Of a stretch of DNA of 13,123 nt, positions 7,699 through 13,123 are shown piece by piece; the first letter of the stretch is position 1; every line of letters begins with the position of its first letter. The DNA comes from Ettlia oleoabundans (lineage: Eukaryota > Chlorophyta > Chlorophyceae > Chlamydomonadales): positions 1 through 13,123 of the forward strand of contig JAAMXP010001638.1 of assembly GCA_019693395.1 (NCBI GenBank). The letters run 5' to 3'. The notes beneath the pieces are model-generated. The model was not told where the DNA came from and ran no database searches. It saw only the letters and a list, made by a program, of their open reading frames with translations. The translations under genes and the position numbers were made by a program.

Positions 7699-9990
7699 TC
7701 AAAACTCAGGTACAGGCACTGCCACACCGCCAAACTCTAGCACTGCCTGTCCCGGCAAAGGCCGGTGCTGCCGCTTGATATTCTGCGGCTGCTTTTGCTC
7801 ATGCTGTTGCTGCTGATGGCGATCCTTCTTGATCATTGCTTCTGTGAAAAACTCGCCCGCGCGGTATGAGGAGCGCACCAGTGGCCCCGAGGCGACGTAG
7901 CGGAAACCAACCACCTCCTCGCCATATCGCCGCCTGCATGCAAAAAGCGGGACTGGGTAAATGTGATGAGATGACAATTGGTACCACCTCAAGGGGGGGC
8001 AGAGAGGCGGGTGATGGGAGGACTGAACAAATGACTTCAAAATCGTGGAAAACATTGGAATGGGCAGGACGACATGCAGGGGCAATGACCGGTGGCTGCT
8101 GACCGCAGTGTCAACGCGGGAAAAGGCGCCTGGGCTGGGCAGCTATAAGCTTCAACCAGGAGCGGGGCTCACCAGCGCTCAAATTCCTCGGGTGTGACGA
8201 ACTCAGCCACTGGCAGGTGCCTGGGCGTGGGCTGCAGGTACTGGCCCAGCGTGAGTATGTCCACCCCAGCGTCCCTTAGGTCCAGCATCGTGTCTATGAT
8301 CTCCTCATCGCTCTCGCCTGCCAGAATGGGATGCATGAGACCTCGAGAGGGGAAAATAGCAGCCTTTCCTGCTGCATGCGAGACCCACGCACCTAGACCT
8401 GAAATGGTGGATGACAACTTAGCAAACAGCCTGCAGCCTTGCAGCTCCCTTCCTGCCTACCTGCCCCATCAGCCACGGACCACCCTTATCACCCACCTAG
8501 GCCCAGCATAATTGATGACTTGGTGTAGACCCCGCAGGTCTTGGCCGCCCGCAGCACCTCCAGGCTCTGCACATAGCCGGCACGTGGGTCGCGCACCCGC
8601 TTCTGCAGCCTGTCCACCGTCTCCACATTGTGCGCAAACACATCCAGCCCGCTGGAGGCCAGGTGGCGCACAGCAGATAGGTCGCCCCTGCAACGAAAAG
8701 TGGGTGGAAGTGGGGTGGGTCACAAATCGCAGACAAAGTGGCACGAAACAACAAAAGTGGGAGTTGCTGGCGAGGTGGTGCACATGAGTGAGGGCACAGA
8801 TTGCTTGCAAAGCGCACGGGCTGGGCGTCAATCTTAGCGTAAGGCTTGCATGCAAATGGCATTCTGCGCCAACGCAACCCGCACAATCGACAGCTAAGCA
8901 TTGCCAGTGTGCCTGCTTACTGCAGAGAGGCTGCCAGACGCCTATTTTGTGATCTCCTGCCACCTCCCCACTCATCCTCACCTAAAGTCTGGTGTAAGGC
9001 ACTCCACCAGTATCGAGGGCTTCAGGGCCTTCAGTGTGCGAACTGTGCGCGCAAAGTGCTCAGCGCCGCCGTCTGGCAGGTCGTCTCGGTCAACTGATGT
9101 CAGCACCACATACCCCACGCCCCAGTCAGCCACAGCCTGCGGGCAGGAGAGCAGGGCCGAGCAGCTGTTTGTCTCAGGCACTTGGCAACATCCACAAGGG
9201 ACAAGGGGCCCGCTTACACCAGATGCCGATGCAATCAGCTATAGCCCTCTGGCATGCTGCCCTGCGCAGCATGTGCAGGCATACAGCCAACACATCTTGA
9301 AGTCTTGCAACTGCACATGCCCCACGCTGCCTCGGCCGTTCATTGCTTGGGTCCAGGTACCCTGTCGGAGACTTCCCACCTCCCACCCACCTGCGCAGTG
9401 TGCTCCGGTTCAAGTGGGTCCGGCGGTGGTGGCGTTTGGCTGGTGTTGACGGCGCAGAAGCGGCAGCCACGGGTGCAAGTGTCTCCCAGCAGCATGATGG
9501 TAGCGGTGCCGATGCCGTCAGCACCGCCGTTCCAGCACTCGCCAATGTTGGGGCACTGAGCCTCTTCACAAACTGTGGCCAGCTTCAGACCCCCCATCTG
9601 CCCTTTGAGGTAGTCGTAGCGCTCTCCCTGGGCTGCCCGCTGGCGCAACCAGTAAGGCTTGTTTGACAGCGGCAGCGGTGTGGTGGAAGGGGCAGGTCCA
9701 GCGGCAGATGCTGCAGCACGCTGTGCTAGCGAGGGGTCTTCAGCCACAGCCATCTGCACTAGCTCTGCAAAGGCATCTCCTGCCATAAGCCGCTCATACT
9801 CTGCCTGCTGCTCTGCCTCGCTGCTGCTGGGTGGCGCGGCGGTGGCGCTCGGCTGCAGGCGGCAGTGGTTGCGGTGCCGTCGTTGTCGCTGCGACAAGCG
9901 CGGCTGCTGCCCAGCATTTGCATGAAGGGAGTGGCCTGCCATGATGCTCCTGCTGCTGCTGCAAGCTGCTCTTGACACAGCGCAAGGCAT
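7699..9990 (-). CDS. LIP1P: Lipoyl synthase, chloroplastic
   Basis: Five exons: 9990-9391, 9136-8982, 8687-8497, 8317-8173, 7933-7699; 441 aa. Radical-SAM enzyme that inserts two sulfurs into octanoyl groups on lipoate-dependent proteins; in plastids this serves pyruvate dehydrogenase E2. Auxiliary cluster cysteines are Cys141, 146 and 152 ([12 protein letters not shown]); the radical-SAM cluster is Cys172, 176 and 179 (CTRGCRFC). Other hallmarks: [72 protein letters not shown] and [21 protein letters not shown], whose RSSY supplies the serine ligand. Residues 1 to about 55 are Ser/Arg/Ala/Gln-rich, a likely transit peptide; ATG 9990 follows an in-frame TAA at 10002-10000, with Met17 (9942) an alternative start. 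The sequence resembles the plastid type ([15 protein letters not shown]) as I recall it. Oddity: about 40 residues after the conserved end are Gln/His-rich ([13 protein letters not shown]) and finish VAVPVPEF. Donors are GTGGGT, GTGAGG, GTGGGT, GTGAGC; all phases match. Confidence 0.95.
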
Positions 9991-10012
9991 CCTGGCACCT
10001 TACACCGCCAGG
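9991..10012 (-). promoter_or_regulatory. Hairpin directly abutting the lipoyl synthase start codon
   Basis: CCTGGC (9991-9996) and GCCAGG (10007-10012) pair perfectly around a 10-nt loop. In the minus-strand mRNA this stem would sit immediately before the AUG at 9990. It could slow initiation at the first AUG and favour the in-frame AUG at 9942. The stem is short, so chance is a real alternative. Confidence 0.35.
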
Positions 10013-10459
10013 CAGAACAGGGCGCTGGCGCACTCGGGCAGGGGCGGCGGCGGTGCGTTCCTGCATAAGCCCAGCAAAAGCCGTGAGCAGGACTGTGACA
10101 CAGACAGACAGCAGGATGTGTGGGACTTCAACAGGCCCAGCACAACGATAATGCGAGCCGCGCAGCCCACCTCGTTATTCTGGCTACTCAGGTGCACAGA
10201 GTGGCGGGCTGTGGCGCTGCCAGCTATTGACACAAGCTAGGAGGAGAGGGGTGGAGGTGACAGAAACTCAATACTCGTATTCCAGGCGTCCCTGGGGGGG
10301 CAAGTCGCGCTGGCGACCCTGCTTTCCAAGCCCTAATCCAGTGCCTCGGAGGCCCTATAGTGCTGTTTACACCCGTGGCAGCGTGTGCTATCCAAGGGCG
10401 GCTGCAGGACAGGGAGCGCCCGTGTTGCTCGCACCGCCTGCACGCCACGCCCTCCCAAC
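9991..10459. promoter_or_regulatory. Divergent promoter region of lipoyl synthase and threonine synthase genes
   Basis: 469 bp separate the two opposite ATGs (9990 minus, 10460 plus). Both 5' UTRs and promoters must fit in or near this space, so the region may be bidirectional. I see no convincing TATA box; CCCTATAG at about 10352 is weak. No ORF with recognisable protein content is present. Confidence 0.6.

Positions 10460-13123
<2,664 letters not shown>

Noticed and set aside
8469..8981. 170-codon minus-strand frame across lipoyl synthase exon 3
   Set aside because: It is a different frame from the [18 protein letters not shown] exon and has no family similarity; shadow of the real gene.
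10000..10004. TGTAA on the minus strand
   Set aside because: It lies upstream of the lipoyl synthase start, and no minus-strand gene ends there.

Overview
This looks like nuclear DNA from a green alga (Chlorophyta; a trebouxiophyte or chlorophyte is my guess, the species is not identifiable). The reasons are: every gene is split by short spliceosomal introns (about 110-500 nt) with GTGNGN/GTAAG donors and C-rich ...GCAG acceptors; TGTAA poly(A) signals follow two genes; the base composition is GC-rich; and two genes encode plastid-targeted enzymes of plant type. No bacterial operon features, RNA genes, CRISPR arrays or clear transposons were found.

Layout. (1) 36-864, + strand: the last three exons of a LUC7-like U1 snRNP splicing factor, cut by the left window edge. 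(2) 865-1605: intergenic, with three short hairpins in a relatively AT-rich tract. (3) 1606-3537, + strand: a complete four-exon gene for a secreted CAP/SCP-domain protein of 363 aa. (4) 3538-4190: convergent intergenic region with a TGTAA signal on each strand. (5) 4191-7147, - strand: an eight-exon model for a secreted, probably GPI-anchored protein of about 458 aa. I do not recognise its family, and two of its introns appear to be GC-AG. (6) 7148-7698: intergenic, with a twice-repeated 10-bp palindrome upstream of gene 5. (7) 7699-9990, - strand: complete five-exon gene for plastidial lipoyl synthase (441 aa). (8) 9991-10459: divergent promoter region. (9) 10460 to beyond the right edge, + strand: plastidial threonine synthase, first six exons.

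The exon joins come from reading-frame continuity, splice-site sequence and family similarity known from memory. All internal phases balance: coding lengths of 1092, 1377 and 1326 nt for the three complete genes, each divisible by three. The genes do not form a pathway. The divergent pair (lipoyl synthase and threonine synthase) are both plastid metabolic enzymes and may share a promoter. The CAP protein and the putative GPI protein are both secreted or cell-surface proteins arranged tail to tail. The unfamiliar surface protein is the best candidate for something undescribed.
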